A stretch of 64,000 bases of DNA from contig NZ_CP138332.1 of NCBI RefSeq assembly GCF_033955345.1, positions 2,666,001 to 2,730,000 of the forward strand, read 5' to 3'. Source of the stretch: Sphingobacterium bambusae (GTDB taxonomy: Bacteria > Bacteroidota > Bacteroidia > Sphingobacteriales > Sphingobacteriaceae). Of this stretch, positions 63,714-64,000 are shown one piece after another. The notes under the pieces were generated by a model. The model searched no databases. It saw only the letters and a list, made by a program, of their open reading frames with translations, and was not told the origin of the DNA. The position numbers and the translations under genes were made by a program. Position 1 is the stretch's first letter; each line of letters starts with the position of its first letter.

Positions 63714-64000
63714 ATGATTTGGAAAACACTTCCGCTCCTTGCCCTCTTTATGCTCATTTTCAACGGCTCTAGGGCACAAGATATACAAGGACTATTAACG
63801 AAGATTAATGCCTATCATGATTCCAGACCGATTGAAAAAATACACTTACACCTTGACAAAACCACCTACACGGCCGGCGAAACAATCTGGTTTAAGGCCT
63901 ATGAAGTCGTTGGCGTCGAAAATCTATTATCCAATTTAAGTAAGATTATATATGTCGACCTGATCGACCCCAAGGATCGCACCATATCGGCGCTAAAGAT
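63714..64000 (+). CDS. Envelope protein with MG2-like start, 3' end outside the window
   Basis: 95 codons are visible from the ATG at 63,714. A signal peptide (about 1-21, ending GSRAQ) is followed by IEKIHLHLDKTTYTAGETIW and FKAY, the typical start of Bacteroidota TonB-plug/macroglobulin-like outer-membrane proteins (DKPxYxxGDTIWFKAY pattern). It is divergent from purD across 90 bp. The remainder is outside the window. Confidence 0.75.
   Translation, partial: MIWKTLPLLALFMLIFNGSRAQDIQGLLTKINAYHDSRPIEKIHLHLDKTTYTAGETIWFKAYEVVGVENLLSNLSKIIYVDLIDPKDRTISALK

Noticed and set aside
1..64000. CRISPR array or rRNA operon
   Set aside because: No regularly spaced repeats and no rRNA-like sequence seen in the window.

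Overview
The window looks like Bacteroidota DNA, most probably Sphingobacteriaceae (Sphingobacterium or a close relative; the genus is a guess). The grounds are a SusC/SusD pair, BtgA/DUF5712-type mobilisation genes, an IntDOT-like tyrosine recombinase, TAnnTTTG-type promoters, weak ribosome binding sites and outer-membrane TonB-linked proteins.

Left chromosomal part (1-22,632). It opens with the 3' part of a periplasmic M16 zinc peptidase. A five-gene minus-strand polyamine-type operon follows: AdoMet decarboxylase, DUF4178, DUF350, membrane-fused spermidine-synthase-like protein, FAD oxidoreductase. A frameshifted Crp/Fnr regulator gene and a small NTF2-like secreted protein come next. The most notable locus is a ~9.7 kb single-strand operon (10,594-20,297) that looks like a complete thiazole/oxazole-modified microcin (TOMM/LAP) RiPP cluster. 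It has a 56-residue precursor with a block of 14 consecutive Cys/Ser/Thr residues, an E1-like leader-binding partner protein, a YcaO cyclodehydratase ending in PHPFP, a SagB-type dehydrogenase, a PqqD-like/M50-like membrane protease, an ABC exporter (ATPase and permease), two paralogous TPR envelope proteins and a TonB-dependent receptor. An SDR and an AraC regulator follow.

Integrated element (22,633-62,195). The last 18 bp of the tRNA-Glu 3' region are repeated directly at 22,633-22,650, right beside a terminator that looks like the tRNA gene's original one. The intact tRNA-Glu sits at 62,176-62,250 next to a tyrosine integrase. I infer a ~39.5 kb integrative/mobilisable island. From left to right its cargo is: a broken AbiEi-type antitoxin gene; a defence block (McrBC, HsdR, an OLD-type ATPase-nuclease, HsdS, HsdM, and a small secreted protein); an XRE regulator with a 36-bp perfect palindrome; a TlpA/SusC/SusD/DUF6520 uptake locus with an AraC regulator; an HTH-ImmA/IrrE gene followed by two unrecognised proteins; a second NTF2-like gene; a DUF3253 / 2H phosphoesterase / DUF2256 / DUF4385 cluster; a mobilisation operon; a Fic protein with two palindromic operators; a DUF4236 protein; a TerC gene cut by an IS3-type fragment; and an AAA ATPase with an unrecognised partner.

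Right chromosomal part (62,196-64,000). It holds the rest of tRNA-Glu, purD, and the start of an envelope protein gene running off the window.

Two families of small, terminator-ended repeats are each present three times and are probably small RNAs. Family A (2,878; 8,965; 44,630) has TTTG exactly 10 nt upstream of AGTATTCATAATTTAGG. Family B (2,684; 9,893; 49,852) has a 5-bp hairpin whose tetraloop changes between GTGA, GCGA and GAGA, always fitting GNRA. The NTF2-like locus is itself a ~0.86 kb segmental duplication (9,118-9,976 and 49,077-49,936).
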